Source of the DNA: Onthovicinus sp900555545
GTDB lineage: Bacteria; Bacillota; Clostridia; Oscillospirales; Acutalibacteraceae
Direction of reading: 5' to 3'
DNA: 64,000 bases
NCBI GenBank assembly: GCA_949296915.1
Contig: CASFPX010000012.1
Span: 1-64,000 of the forward strand
Part shown: positions 18,577 to 27,359 of the stretch, one piece after another
How the letters are laid out: every line of letters begins with the position of its first letter
Numbering within the stretch: the stretch's first letter is position 1
Notes under the pieces: model-generated
What the model saw: only the letters and a program-made list of their open reading frames with translations
Databases searched by the model: none
Told to the model about the DNA's origin: nothing
Made by a program: the position numbers and the translations under genes

Positions 18577-18900
18577 ATGAAACTCGTATTTGCAATTGTC
18601 CACAGCGATGACAGCCGTGCTGTGATGACGGAGATGACCAAGTCAGGCTTTTACTTTACCAAACTTTCAACCTCCGGCGGCCTGCTCAAGGCAGGGAATG
18701 TCACGTTGATGGCCGGCGTGGAGGATGAGAAGGTGGATGTGCTGCTCGATCTGCTCAAACGATTCAGTAGCCAACGCAAACAATTAATCCAGCCCTCGCC
18801 GATGTATGGGAATGAGATGTTTATGTCGGAGCCGGTGGAAATCACTGTCGGTGGGGCGACCGTGTTCGTCCTCGACATTGAAAAATTCCTCAAGCTGTAA
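18577..18900 (+). CDS. darA: Cyclic-di-AMP receptor DarA/PstA (YaaQ)
   Basis: The 107-residue PII-like protein matches the YaaQ/DarA family in length and pattern: MKLVFAIVHSDDSRAVMTEM, the TKLSTSGGLLKAGNVTLMAGVED binding segment and a C-terminal GGATVFVLDIEKF strand. DarA trimers bind cyclic-di-AMP, a signal for potassium and wall homeostasis; the output is still unclear. An AAGGGGG ribosome site precedes the ATG. In Bacillus the same gene sits between tmk and holB; here tmk and yaaR are missing from the cluster. Confidence 0.93.
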   Translation: MKLVFAIVHSDDSRAVMTEMTKSGFYFTKLSTSGGLLKAGNVTLMAGVEDEKVDVLLDLLKRFSSQRKQLIQPSPMYGNEMFMSEPVEITVGGATVFVLDIEKFLKL

Positions 18901-18901
18901 C

Positions 18902-19825
18902 ATGGCGGTTCAGAGGAAAGTAGATCCCCCGACCCCTGCCCGGGAAGAACTGGGGATGGACGGTCTGCCGTCTCGATTGCGTCAGGAATTGGAGGATAGG
19001 TTGCAGGAGCGGCGTTTTCCACACGCTGTTCTGTTTGAGGCCACGGATGCAGTTTGTGCGCGCCGTGTGGCGCTCACTATCGCGGCCGGGCTGCTTTGCC
19101 GTGCGGAGGAAGTGCGCCCCTGTGGCGAGTGCTCATCCTGTCATAAAGTGGCGGCCGGCAGCCATCCGGATCTGCTGATTTTGGAGGGGGATGGGGGTCA
19201 GCGCTCCCTGCATGTGGAGGAGATTCGTTCCCTGCGGCGGGACAGTGTGGTGCTCCCCAACGAGTCGGAGGTCAAGGTGTATGTGTTGCTGGGGGCGCAA
19301 AATATGTCTGAGCAGGCGCAGAATGCCCTGCTTAAGGTGCTTGAGGAGCCGCCGGAACGGGTTCGGTTTATTCTGACGTGTGATGATCGTTCTCATCTGT
19401 TGGGGACGATCCTGTCGCGTTGTACGCTCTATTCCATCGACGCCGGCATACAGAGTACTGCGGGCGGTCCGGCGCAGGAGACGGCTATGGCGATTGCGGC
19501 TGCCGTAGGTGGTCCGTCAGAACTGGAACTGATGCGCTGTACGGCCGTTTTTGAGAAGGACCGCCGGTTGATGGCGGAGACACTTTCCAGGCTGATGCTG
19601 CTGTTCCGGCAGGCGATCATGCTCCATTCAGGTAAAGAGACTCCGAACGCCCCGCCGGAGGTGCAGGCACTTTTGCGCAAGCTCACGTCCGATTTTTCCA
19701 TTGCCCGCCTGTCGGCGCTGATCCAGGCTGTGCGCACGATCGAGGAGTGCATGGACCGCAATGCAAACCAGAATCTGATGATAACGCGCCTGAGCGCCCT
19801 GTTGCGCGGGGCTGCGGGCAGATAA
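18902..19825 (+). CDS. holB: DNA polymerase III delta-prime subunit
   Basis: HolB is part of the clamp loader. The 307-residue product shows the HAVLF core strand where the Walker A motif is degenerate (no GxxGxGK), the zinc module C-x(12)-CGECSSC (near residue 60-75), HPDLLILE, and SEQAQNALLKVLEEPP, the clamp-loader signature, with late SRC motif (LSRCTLY). The ATG at 18902 starts 2 bp after darA but lacks a clear ribosome site; the ATG at 18956 behind CTGGGG would give 289 residues starting MDGLPSRL and is a real alternative. Confidence 0.88.
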   Translation: MAVQRKVDPPTPAREELGMDGLPSRLRQELEDRLQERRFPHAVLFEATDAVCARRVALTIAAGLLCRAEEVRPCGECSSCHKVAAGSHPDLLILEGDGGQRSLHVEEIRSLRRDSVVLPNESEVKVYVLLGAQNMSEQAQNALLKVLEEPPERVRFILTCDDRSHLLGTILSRCTLYSIDAGIQSTAGGPAQETAMAIAAAVGGPSELELMRCTAVFEKDRRLMAETLSRLMLLFRQAIMLHSGKETPNAPPEVQALLRKLTSDFSIARLSALIQAVRTIEECMDRNANQNLMITRLSALLRGAAGR

Positions 19826-19849
19826 GAACGGACGGAGGACTGTAATTTT

Positions 19850-20752
19850 ATGGCTCAAGTAGTAGGAGTGCGTTTTCGCGAGATCGGTAAGGTCTATTAT
19901 TTCGATCCCGATTCCACCGCGTTTCAGGCAGGGGATCGGGTGATCGTGGAGACGTCACGTGGGATCGAGTGCGGGGAGATTGTCACCCCGAACCGTGAGG
20001 TGGACGATGAGAAGATCGTTAAGCCGCTGAAGGTGATTATCCGTGCCGCCACACCGGAGGATCTGGAGGCCGTGCGCGCCAACCAGTCTAAGGAACGGCG
20101 CGCCGCCGAGATCTGTAAAAAAAAGATTGCCGAGCGCAAGCTCGAGATGAAGCTGATCAATGTCGAATATACCTTTGACAGCAGTAAGATTCTGTTCTAT
20201 TTTACGGCCGACGGCCGCGTGGATTTTCGTGAACTGGTTAAGGATCTGGCGGGGATTTTCCACACGCGGATCGAACTGCGGCAGATCGGCGTTCGCGACG
20301 AGTCCCGTATGCTTGGCGGGCTCGGGATCTGCGGCCGCCCCTTCTGTTGCTGTTCGTTCTTGGGGGATTTTCACCCCGTATCGATCAAGATGGCCAAGGA
20401 ACAGGGGTTGTCTTTAAACCCCACCAAGATCAGCGGCGCGTGCGGCAGGCTGATGTGCTGTCTCAAATATGAGCAGAGCGCCTACGACTATCTGCTCAAG
20501 ATCACCCCGCGCACCGGCGCTCAGGTCACTACGCCGGAAGGGCGCGGTGTTGTGACGGATGTCTCCCTGATCAGCGGGGTGGTGAAAGTGCGGCTGGATA
20601 AGAATGAGGACGCCCCACCGCGTGCCTTTGACCGCAGCGAAGTGCAGTTGTTGCGGAAACCTGCACCCATCAAGGACGAACAGGGCGAGAGGAGTGGGGA
20701 TAAATCGTCCGCCCCGAAAGAGAAAAATTCAGCTGCACGTGACCGTGCCTAA
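19850..20752 (+). CDS. ricT: PSP1-domain regulator RicT (YaaT)
   Basis: This 300-residue protein matches YaaT/RicT: VVGVRFREIGKVYYFDP at the start, the PSP1 C-terminal core YFTADGRVDFRELVKDLA, and the cysteine-rich CGRPFCCCSFL and CGRLMCCLKYE motifs that bind iron-sulfur clusters in the family. In Bacillus RicT acts with RicA and RicF in RNA maturation and sporulation entry. It follows holB by 24 bp with ribosome site GGAGG, preserving the holB-yaaT order. An inverted repeat (20767-20796) follows. Confidence 0.93.
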   Translation: MAQVVGVRFREIGKVYYFDPDSTAFQAGDRVIVETSRGIECGEIVTPNREVDDEKIVKPLKVIIRAATPEDLEAVRANQSKERRAAEICKKKIAERKLEMKLINVEYTFDSSKILFYFTADGRVDFRELVKDLAGIFHTRIELRQIGVRDESRMLGGLGICGRPFCCCSFLGDFHPVSIKMAKEQGLSLNPTKISGACGRLMCCLKYEQSAYDYLLKITPRTGAQVTTPEGRGVVTDVSLISGVVKVRLDKNEDAPPRAFDRSEVQLLRKPAPIKDEQGERSGDKSSAPKEKNSAARDRA

Positions 20753-20766
20753 TGCGGTAACATTTA

Positions 20767-20796
20767 ACAGCGCGCCGGTTTTCCCGGTGCGCTGTT
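20767..20796 (+). terminator. Possible terminator after ricT
   Basis: AACAGCGCGCCGG pairs with CCGGTGCGCTGTT, with one G-T pair, around a short TTTT-containing loop. The tail (CCTATG) is not T-rich, so termination strength is uncertain. Confidence 0.45.
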
Positions 20797-20842
20797 CCTA
20801 TGTCCGGAAAAAATTACCAAAAGGATTTCATTGGGTTTCTCC

Positions 20843-20890
20843 TTGATAAAATAGAACAAATGTGCTAAGATGATATTAAAACAAATGTTC
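20843..20890 (+). promoter_or_regulatory. dinB promoter with two LexA-like boxes
   Basis: TTGATA (20843-20848) and TAAGAT (20866-20871) are 17 bp apart. Between them is GAACAAATGTGC (20854-20865) and past the start site AAACAAATGTTC (20879-20890). Each matches the Gram-positive LexA pattern GAAC-N4-GTTC at 7 of 8 fixed positions, with centres 25 bp apart. The positions suit repression of an SOS polymerase gene. Confidence 0.7.
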
Positions 20891-20908
20891 TTGTTAGGGG
20901 AGACGGAT

Positions 20909-22147
20909 ATGGAGCGTGTGATTCTGCATTCGGATTTGAATAATTTTTACGCCTCAGTCGCCTGCCGTCTGCATCCGGAATTGCGTGAGCACGCCGTGAT
21001 CGTGGGTGGAGACCCGGAGCGGCGCCACGGAATCGTTTTGGCCAAAAACATGCGGGCCAAGGCGTGTGGGGTGCGTACGGCGGAACCACTTTGGCAGGCG
21101 CTGCGAAAGTGTCCAGATGCCGTTGTTGTTCCGCCGGAATTCGAGCAATATGCCGAATTTTCCGCCCAGGCGCGCCGGATCTATCAGGATTATACGGATC
21201 AGGTGGAGAGCTTTGGGATCGACGAGTGCTGGCTGGATGTGACGGGGAGCCAGAACGTCTGTGGAACGGGACGTAAGATTGCGGAGGATATTCGGGCACG
21301 TATCCGGCGGGAGCTGGGGGTGACGGTGTCCGTGGGCGTATCGTTCAACAAAATCTTTGCCAAGCTCGGTTCGGACCTGCGCAAGCCGGACGCTGTGACT
21401 GTGATCTCGTCGGAAAACTTCCGAAGGAAAATCTGGGGATTACCTGCGGGGGAGTTGCTCTATGTAGGCCAAGCCACCACACGTAAACTGCAAAAGTACG
21501 CGATCAATACCATTGGGGATCTGGCACAGGCGGATCCACATTTCCTCACAACAGTCCTCGGTGTCACCGGGCAAAAGCTCTGGCGTTTTGCCAACGGACT
21601 CGATTATTCACCCGTCCAGCGTGTAGGCAACCGGGAAGAGATCAAGAGCATTGGCAACAGTACCACTGCCCCGCGCGATCTTGTCACAGATCGCGATATC
21701 CGAATCACCCTCTATGCGCTCAGCGAGTGCGTGGCACAGCGCCTGCGTGAGCACGGGCTGGTCTGTATGTCCGTCAAGCTCCACGTGCGGGATACGGATT
21801 TGGCATCCTACGAGCGGCAGGGACGTCTGGAGACGCCGACCTGCTCATCTGAGGTGCTTTTCCGGCGTGCTTACGACCTCTTTCGGGAGAGCCGGCCCCC
21901 GGAACGGGTCCGAAGCCTGGGAATCACAGCGGCCTCCTTGGAACATTCCAATGGAGTGCAGCTGTCGCTGATACCGGAGATTGCCTCCGCCCAGCGGCAC
22001 GAACGCCTGGAATATGTGGTGGATGAACTCCGTGGTAAATATGGCAAGGATATTATCCGGCGCGGGGTGATGATGATGGATCCTGACCTGGGCGGGGTGC
22101 AGCTTCACGGGGATCATACGATCAATGTACGCGTGCAGCGCATATAA
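20909..22147 (+). CDS. dinB: DNA polymerase IV (Y-family translesion polymerase)
   Basis: DinB copies damaged templates with low fidelity. The 412-residue product carries the Y-family palm motifs: ILHSDLNNFYASVAC (first catalytic Asp), YADQVESFGIDECWLDVT-type segment (second carboxylates, SFGIDECWLD), VSVGVSFNKIFAKLGSDLRKPD, then helix-hairpin-helix and little-finger domains. I chose the ATG at 20909 behind TAGGGGAG; the upstream frame runs through the promoter. The promoter has two LexA-like boxes. Confidence 0.94.
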   Translation: MERVILHSDLNNFYASVACRLHPELREHAVIVGGDPERRHGIVLAKNMRAKACGVRTAEPLWQALRKCPDAVVVPPEFEQYAEFSAQARRIYQDYTDQVESFGIDECWLDVTGSQNVCGTGRKIAEDIRARIRRELGVTVSVGVSFNKIFAKLGSDLRKPDAVTVISSENFRRKIWGLPAGELLYVGQATTRKLQKYAINTIGDLAQADPHFLTTVLGVTGQKLWRFANGLDYSPVQRVGNREEIKSIGNSTTAPRDLVTDRDIRITLYALSECVAQRLREHGLVCMSVKLHVRDTDLASYERQGRLETPTCSSEVLFRRAYDLFRESRPPERVRSLGITAASLEHSNGVQLSLIPEIASAQRHERLEYVVDELRGKYGKDIIRRGVMMMDPDLGGVQLHGDHTINVRVQRI

Positions 22148-22155
22148 ACAGGCCG

Positions 22156-22199
22156 ATTTTAAAATGCGGGCCCCATTCCTTCTGGAAAAGGGCCCGCAT
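22156..22199 (-). terminator. Terminator of the minus-strand 102-residue gene, shared with dinB end
   Basis: ATGCGGGCCC (22164-22173) pairs with 22190-22199. Read on the minus strand it is followed by TTTTAAAAT. It separates convergent dinB from the next gene. Confidence 0.75.
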
Positions 22200-22210
22200 G
22201 CGGAAATGAT

Positions 22211-22519
22211 TTAAATTTCTGTTTCGCTGTCGATCCACTCCTGTGCCCGCTGTGCGAGGAACTTTTCCGTGACCGAGCAGGCTGCATATTTGTGGTCTAT
22301 AAACCCATAAAGGTTTAATACTTTGCATATGTATCCGATCCTTTTTTCCAGCTCAACGCTGCTGGATGAGAAGCGCCGGCTGAAGTAGGTGAGGTTTTGC
22401 CGGATGGTCAATTCTTTTTCCGGCAGCTCAATCAGACTGGACTCGGGAGATGATTTTTTTCGGATGAGGGAAAGCGGGCTTTCGCTGGTGTTGTGCTGGG
22501 AAAGTGCTGTGTTGTCCAT
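22211..22519 (-). CDS. Hypothetical protein
   Basis: This 102-residue protein is unrecognised. It is hydrophilic, begins with a Ser-rich stretch, and has a likely helical C-terminal half (KRIGYICKVLNLYGFIDHKYAACSVTEKFLAQRAQEWID). I start it at the ATG at 22519, which has AAGGACGG upstream. It stands alone, with its own terminator. No signal peptide or membrane segment is seen. Confidence 0.6.
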   Translation of the reverse strand: MDNTALSQHNTSESPLSLIRKKSSPESSLIELPEKELTIRQNLTYFSRRFSSSSVELEKRIGYICKVLNLYGFIDHKYAACSVTEKFLAQRAQEWIDSETEI

Positions 22520-22715
22520 GAATACCGTCCTTACTTTCTTGAATTTTTGCATGACTCATTATATGACGGCGGCACTGGGAGATATGACGGATTTTATCGG
22601 ATCCGATGATCTTTTTATTTTTTGCTCAAAGGGATACTGTGCGCTGAAGGAACGCCAGTGTTTCAGAATCCAATTGGGAACCAATTCCGTGGGCGGCTTC
22701 TCGAAAATATGACGA

Positions 22716-22744
22716 TTGAATAAGGGATATCATTGTGTTACAAT
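22716..22744 (+). promoter_or_regulatory. Promoter of the sulfatase operon
   Basis: TTGAAT (22716-22721) and TACAAT (22739-22744) lie 17 bp apart, 35 bp before the sulfatase GTG start. Confidence 0.6.
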
Positions 22745-22778
22745 GTTTTTAATACCAAAGAGAATAGGGGGAAAGAAA

Positions 22779-24803
22779 GTGAAAAAGAGAATTGAACTGG
22801 ATCGGGAGAAAAAGGTTTTCCCAATTATCATGCTCGTATTGGGCATCGCAATGTTTATCGCCATGTGGATCACACGCCTGAATCTGGTGGCGCTGATCTG
22901 TACGATCTATTGCTGCATTACCTCGGCGGTAATTTTCCTGGGGCTGATGATTAAGAAGAGATTGTATCTATTTACTGCTGTCGGCTATGCAATCTCCTTT
23001 ATCGGAATCATCTCCTATGCAGTTATCATGGGGGCAGATGCCGGCTTTGGCGCCTTTACATCCGGGCTGGCCGGATTCTCCTCGGCGGAACACCCTTGGT
23101 TGACCGGTGCGGGGAACTTTGGTACCCGCCTACTCGGGAATTTGCTGATTATGCTTCCATCGGCGCTCGCGTTATTGGCTATTATCCTGTGCGTGCGTTT
23201 TGTCGTGAAAAAGATCACATTGCAGCGCGTACTGGCCTGCGTGTTCAGTGTGGTGCTGATGGGTACCACGGTGTTGTTCGTCTTTACCATGAACCTGCGC
23301 ACCAAGCCGAACACCGTCCGTATGTGGGAGGGTCAGGACGACTATCTGAACAATGTGGATGCGAACAAGACAGATTCCAATGCGCCGAACGTCCTCGTCG
23401 TTCTGATGGACGACCTCGGCTATGGGGATATCTCAGCCAACGGTGCGATCTACGATACCCCCAATATCGACCGCCTTGTCGATGAGGGCGCACAGTTTAC
23501 AAACTTCTACTCCAGCTATTCTGTCTGCTCCCCGGCACGTTTCTCCGCGTTGACGGGACGCTATCCTTACCGTGGCTATGCGGATAATGTGATCTATCCC
23601 ACGGTCAATACCTTCTCACCATTTGCAGCCACACGGCAGTTCAACTCCGTGGAGATGGGCGCTAACGCGGACGGTATGCTCGGGGATGAGATTACCATTG
23701 CCGAAGCCCTGCACAGCGCCGGATATGCCACGGGGTGCTTTGGTAAGTGGCACTTGGGGGACTATGGTGAGTACCTGCCGACCAATCAGGGGTTTGATTA
23801 CTTCTACGGCAGCCATCATGTCAACGATATGGTGCCGTTTTACCACGTGCGGGAGGAGAACGGAGAGTACGAAATCGTCCATGGTACGGATGAACTCAAG
23901 GATCAGAAAAATGCCAGTAAGTGGATCCATGAGGAGATCAACGCCTGGATTACTGATACAGTTGAGAATACCGATCAGCCGTTCTTTGCCTACTACACCA
24001 CGCCGTGGCCGCATGCCCCAGTCTATGTCGGAGATGAATTCAAGGGCGCGACCGGCATGGGCGACTATGCGGACTGCGTGACGGAGTTTGACTATTATCT
24101 GGGTCAGCTGTTTGACACACTCGAGCGGCTGGGCGAGCTGGATGACACGATTATTGTCTTTACCAGCGACAACGGACCTGCCCTTCAGGGCTCAACCAAT
24201 GAGCTGCGCGGAGGAAAATACACGGCTTACGAGGGCGGACAGAAAGTGCCGTTCATGATCCGTTGGGGCAATAATGGCGGGCTGTTTGACGCAGGATCCA
24301 CCTATGACGAGCCCGCTACACTGGTAGACCTGTTCCCGACCATCATTGATCTGTGCGGAATCACCGGTAACGGCGGTCAGGCGCACTACCTCCCGCAGGA
24401 CCGTCAGACCGACGGTGTCTCCATGCTGCCGATTTTTGAGACAGGGGAGCCGATCCACACGATCGACCATCCCATCCTGCACATGAAACGCGAAAAGATC
24501 AAGGCAATCCAGTACTCCGTCCCCACCGCCGAGCTGCTGTCCAGTGAGGCGTATGCGGACTATGATTATGAAATCTTGAAGAATAATGACTATGTCACAT
24601 TCAAGTATTTCAGGAGCATGCAGAACGACAACCCGGCGTTTTTTGACAAGAAGCGGAAGGACTGGCTGCACATTCTCACGGATGATACAAGCGAGAGCTA
24701 TAACCGGACCAACGTCTATCCGACCATTGCAGAGCAGATGGATAACCGCATCGACGAAGTGATGCAGGAATTCAAGGCAAACCGCCGCGGGATTGCCGAG
24801 TAA
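22779..24803 (+). CDS. Membrane-anchored formylglycine-type sulfatase
   Basis: This 674-residue protein has five N-terminal membrane helices (about 15-150), then an extracellular sulfatase domain. The domain has the metal site VVLMDDLGYGD, the Cys-type maturation motif CSPAR (Cys250, then LTGRYP), GKWHLGDYG, TSDNGPAL and the GGKYTAYEGG lysine segment. Cys250 is expected to be oxidised to formylglycine by the radical-SAM enzyme encoded next. Start is GTG at 22779, after AGGGGGAAAG. The five-helix plus outer domain layout resembles lipoteichoic acid synthases, but those use Thr rather than the CxPxR motif seen here. The sulfated substrate is unknown. Confidence 0.9.
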   Translation: MKKRIELDREKKVFPIIMLVLGIAMFIAMWITRLNLVALICTIYCCITSAVIFLGLMIKKRLYLFTAVGYAISFIGIISYAVIMGADAGFGAFTSGLAGFSSAEHPWLTGAGNFGTRLLGNLLIMLPSALALLAIILCVRFVVKKITLQRVLACVFSVVLMGTTVLFVFTMNLRTKPNTVRMWEGQDDYLNNVDANKTDSNAPNVLVVLMDDLGYGDISANGAIYDTPNIDRLVDEGAQFTNFYSSYSVCSPARFSALTGRYPYRGYADNVIYPTVNTFSPFAATRQFNSVEMGANADGMLGDEITIAEALHSAGYATGCFGKWHLGDYGEYLPTNQGFDYFYGSHHVNDMVPFYHVREENGEYEIVHGTDELKDQKNASKWIHEEINAWITDTVENTDQPFFAYYTTPWPHAPVYVGDEFKGATGMGDYADCVTEFDYYLGQLFDTLERLGELDDTIIVFTSDNGPALQGSTNELRGGKYTAYEGGQKVPFMIRWGNNGGLFDAGSTYDEPATLVDLFPTIIDLCGITGNGGQAHYLPQDRQTDGVSMLPIFETGEPIHTIDHPILHMKREKIKAIQYSVPTAELLSSEAYADYDYEILKNNDYVTFKYFRSMQNDNPAFFDKKRKDWLHILTDDTSESYNRTNVYPTIAEQMDNRIDEVMQEFKANRRGIAE

Positions 24804-24822
24804 TTATTGGAGAGGTGATCGA

Positions 24823-25914
24823 GTGCCCCCGCTGTCTATCATGATTAAACCAGCCTCCGGGATGTGCAACCTGAGGTGTAAATACTGCTTTTACCACGAT
24901 GTGGCCGAGCACCGCGATGTGCCCAACACCGGATGCATGACGCAGCAGACGGCGCACCGCCTGATCGATCAGGCGCTGGCATTTGCGGGCGGGGAGCAGG
25001 TCGCTTTCGCCTTTCAGGGCGGCGAACCCCTGATTGCAGGGAAGGAATATTTTCGTGATTTCGTCGAATATGTCCGGCTGAAAAATACCAGCAAAAGTCC
25101 AGTATTTTTCAGCCTGCAAACCAACGGCATGTTGGTGGATGACGCGTGGGCGGAGTTCTTCCGCCAGAATCATTTCCTCATCGGTCTGAGTCTGGACGGC
25201 GACCGGGCGGGGAACAAATTTCGCGTGGGGCCGGATGGCGAAAATAGCTTTGAGCGCATCCTTGCGGCTGCCCGCACGCTGGAGGCCCATCAGGTGGATT
25301 TTAATATCCTGACGGTAGTCACCGGGTACACGGCGCGCAATATCAACCGGATCTATGACTTTTTCAAAAAACAGGGCTTCCGGTATCTTCAGTTTATCCC
25401 GTGCCTGCGCCCGTTTGGCGATGATTCCACGAGCAATCTTTATATGACGGACCATGAATATGAATTTTTTCTTGTCAATCTCTTCAACGCCTATGTCAAG
25501 GACTATGTGCGCGGCAACTACGTGAGCATCCGCCAGTTTGACAACTGGGTGCATCTCTACTTGGGCGATCCGGCGGAGCAGTGCGGCGTGTGTGGCCACT
25601 GTTCCCACCAGTTTGTCGCTGAGGGGGACGGCACCATTTATCCCTGCGATTTTTACTGCCTGGATGAGTGGCGGCTCGGCAATATCAATACGGACAGCTT
25701 GGCGGATATGGCGAATTCCGACAGGGCGGCCGCATTTATTCGGGAGAGCTTTCGCGTTCCGGAAAAGTGCCGCAGCTGTAAGTTTTCCGGGATGTGCCGG
25801 GCACAGGGCTGCAAGCGCAACCGGGAGGACAGCGACCACTGTAAGGCGTACATGGGCTTTTTCTCCAAATGCCTGCCGCTGTTCCGAGCATTTATGAACG
25901 AAAAGAGGCGGTAA
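24823..25914 (+). CDS. Anaerobic sulfatase-maturating enzyme (radical SAM, SPASM)
   Basis: anSME oxidises the sulfatase active-site Cys to formylglycine without oxygen. The 363-residue product has the radical-SAM cluster CNLRCKYC (Cys15, 19, 22), AFQGGEPLIAG for SAM binding, SLDGDRAGNKFRV, and C-terminal SPASM cysteines CGVCGHC, YPCDFYC and CRSCKFSGMCRAQGC for two further clusters. Start GTG at 24823 lies behind GGAGAGGTGA, 19 bp after the sulfatase stop, so the two are one operon. Confidence 0.94.
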   Translation: MPPLSIMIKPASGMCNLRCKYCFYHDVAEHRDVPNTGCMTQQTAHRLIDQALAFAGGEQVAFAFQGGEPLIAGKEYFRDFVEYVRLKNTSKSPVFFSLQTNGMLVDDAWAEFFRQNHFLIGLSLDGDRAGNKFRVGPDGENSFERILAAARTLEAHQVDFNILTVVTGYTARNINRIYDFFKKQGFRYLQFIPCLRPFGDDSTSNLYMTDHEYEFFLVNLFNAYVKDYVRGNYVSIRQFDNWVHLYLGDPAEQCGVCGHCSHQFVAEGDGTIYPCDFYCLDEWRLGNINTDSLADMANSDRAAAFIRESFRVPEKCRSCKFSGMCRAQGCKRNREDSDHCKAYMGFFSKCLPLFRAFMNEKRR

Positions 25915-25943
25915 AGCGACCGATGGAGAAAGTTAAATCAAAC

Positions 25944-25975
25944 AAAAGGGGCCGATGCAATTCGGTCCCTTTTGA
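25944..25975 (+). terminator. Terminator of the sulfatase operon
   Basis: A 12-bp stem from AAAAGGGG (25944) to CCCTTTT (25973) with a six-base loop and one G-T pair. Confidence 0.8.
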
Positions 25976-26069
25976 TGTTGAAAAAGAGAAATTTAATCCT
26001 TTTGGTGAGAGATTTGCAGTTTGAGATCGTCTAATAGATAGAACCGGTTCGTCGGAGGGAGGATGACAT

Positions 26070-26645
26070 ATGGATGCGGGGGGCGAGAGCTACCAACGCT
26101 ATCTGGCGGGGGATGATGAGGGGTTGACGGAGATCGTGCGGCTGTATAAGGACCGGCTGATTCTGTTTATCAACACCTATGTCCATGATTTTCCGGCATC
26201 AGAGGATCTGTGTGAGGATGTCTTTTTCACACTCATTGTAAAACGGCCGCACTACCGGGGGCAGAGTGCTTTTGAGACCTGGCTGTTTGCTATTGCACGG
26301 AATAAGGCGCTGGATTATTTGAAAAAACAGGCCAAAAGAAGGACGGATCCGTTAAATGTCACGCACATTGATCCGGCACAGTCCCCGGAGGAAGCATTCC
26401 TCAGCAGGGAGCGGGAGCAGACGGTCTATCAGGCTCTGTATTCACTCAGCCCTCAGTATAGGGATGTCATCTATCTGCTCTATGTTGAGGGTTTCACACG
26501 GGAAGAAGTGGGCCGCATCCTGCATCGCAGCCGCAGGCAGATGGAGAACCTTTGCTATCGGGCGCGCCAGGCGCTGCGTGCGGCATTACCGGAGGATATC
26601 AGTTTGAAGCTTATGCAAAGGGGGAATATCGGTGAAGACAAGTGA
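26070..26645 (+). CDS. ECF-type RNA polymerase sigma factor
   Basis: The 191-residue protein has sigma region 2 (IVRLYKDRLILFINTYVHDFPASEDLCEDVFFTLI and AFETWLFAIARNKALDYLKK) and region 4 (LSPQYRDVIYLLYVEGFTREEVGRILHRSRRQMENLCYRARQAL). No region 3 lies between them, as in extracytoplasmic-function sigmas. Ribosome site GGAGGGAGG precedes the ATG. Its stop overlaps the next gene, a membrane protein that is probably its partner or anti-sigma. Confidence 0.93.
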   Translation: MDAGGESYQRYLAGDDEGLTEIVRLYKDRLILFINTYVHDFPASEDLCEDVFFTLIVKRPHYRGQSAFETWLFAIARNKALDYLKKQAKRRTDPLNVTHIDPAQSPEEAFLSREREQTVYQALYSLSPQYRDVIYLLYVEGFTREEVGRILHRSRRQMENLCYRARQALRAALPEDISLKLMQRGNIGEDK

Positions 26646-27309
26646 GGAAATGACGGCATCCCTCCTGCGGAGACGGGACGCCTATTATCGGGAGAAGAAG
26701 CGACAGAGCCGGATTGCAGCCTGTTCGGCCGCCGGATGCCTGGCTGTGGGAATCGGAGTGCTTTCCGTCATCGGAGCGCCGGAACCGGCAAGGAGCACCC
26801 TTGATGGCAGCTCTGAACAGGGGAGCGGACAGGTGGCACAGACGGAGACAACAACGGTGATTCAAGGGGATATCTGCCATCATATTATCACAGAGCAGGA
26901 TTATGCCAATGGTATGGAGTCAGCTTGCTACGCATCCCCGCGGGATGGGGAATGTAATTATACCATCGGCCTGCGTCGGGCGATGGCAGACTACGCCTAT
27001 GATCCCTTGACGCTTTTTGTAGTGAAGATCACGCTGTATGACAGTGGTGTGCCGCTTTTATCTGTGAAAAATCTGGAACTGTACCGAACGGAGGCTGAAC
27101 GACTCAATCACAGCGGAGGGGCTCAGTGGCTTGAGGCAGTGCTGTACAACGCCCCCATCATACCGTCGGATGGGGAACCGGTCACGGCGACAGACGGGGG
27201 ACTCTTTTTACACGGCACAATGACGGCGGATCAGATCCGCGCATTGGAGGGCGGGGCCTACGGTTACTTTATTTGGCTGTCGGAGTATGATCCGGTTGCC
27301 GCCGAATAG
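26632..27309 (+). CDS. Single-pass membrane protein, probable partner or anti-sigma of the ECF factor
   Basis: The 225-residue product has a short charged cytosolic start (about 1-26), one membrane helix (IAACSAAGCLAVGIGVLSVIG) and a secreted-side domain with no family I recognise. Start GTG at 26632, with AAGGGGGA upstream, overlaps the sigma gene by 14 bp. The topology and coupling are those of small anti-sigma factors, but no zinc-binding HxxxCxxC motif is present, so that role is inference. Confidence 0.7.
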   Translation: MKTSEEMTASLLRRRDAYYREKKRQSRIAACSAAGCLAVGIGVLSVIGAPEPARSTLDGSSEQGSGQVAQTETTTVIQGDICHHIITEQDYANGMESACYASPRDGECNYTIGLRRAMADYAYDPLTLFVVKITLYDSGVPLLSVKNLELYRTEAERLNHSGGAQWLEAVLYNAPIIPSDGEPVTATDGGLFLHGTMTADQIRALEGGAYGYFIWLSEYDPVAAE

Positions 27310-27325
27310 ATAAAAGAGATAAAAG

Positions 27326-27359
27326 GAGCGGCACGGGGAATTGTTTCCCCGTGCCGCTC
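27326..27359 (-). terminator. Terminator overlapping the end of the mmcQ/yjbR gene
   Basis: A 15-bp GC-rich stem (GAGCGGCACGGGGA with its complement) includes the stop codon of the minus-strand gene and is followed on that strand by TCCTTTTATC. It also faces the end of the ECF operon. Confidence 0.75.

Noticed and set aside
22389..22712. 107-codon plus-strand frame before the sulfatase
   Set aside because: Antisense to the 102-residue gene and runs into the sulfatase promoter; no ribosome site.
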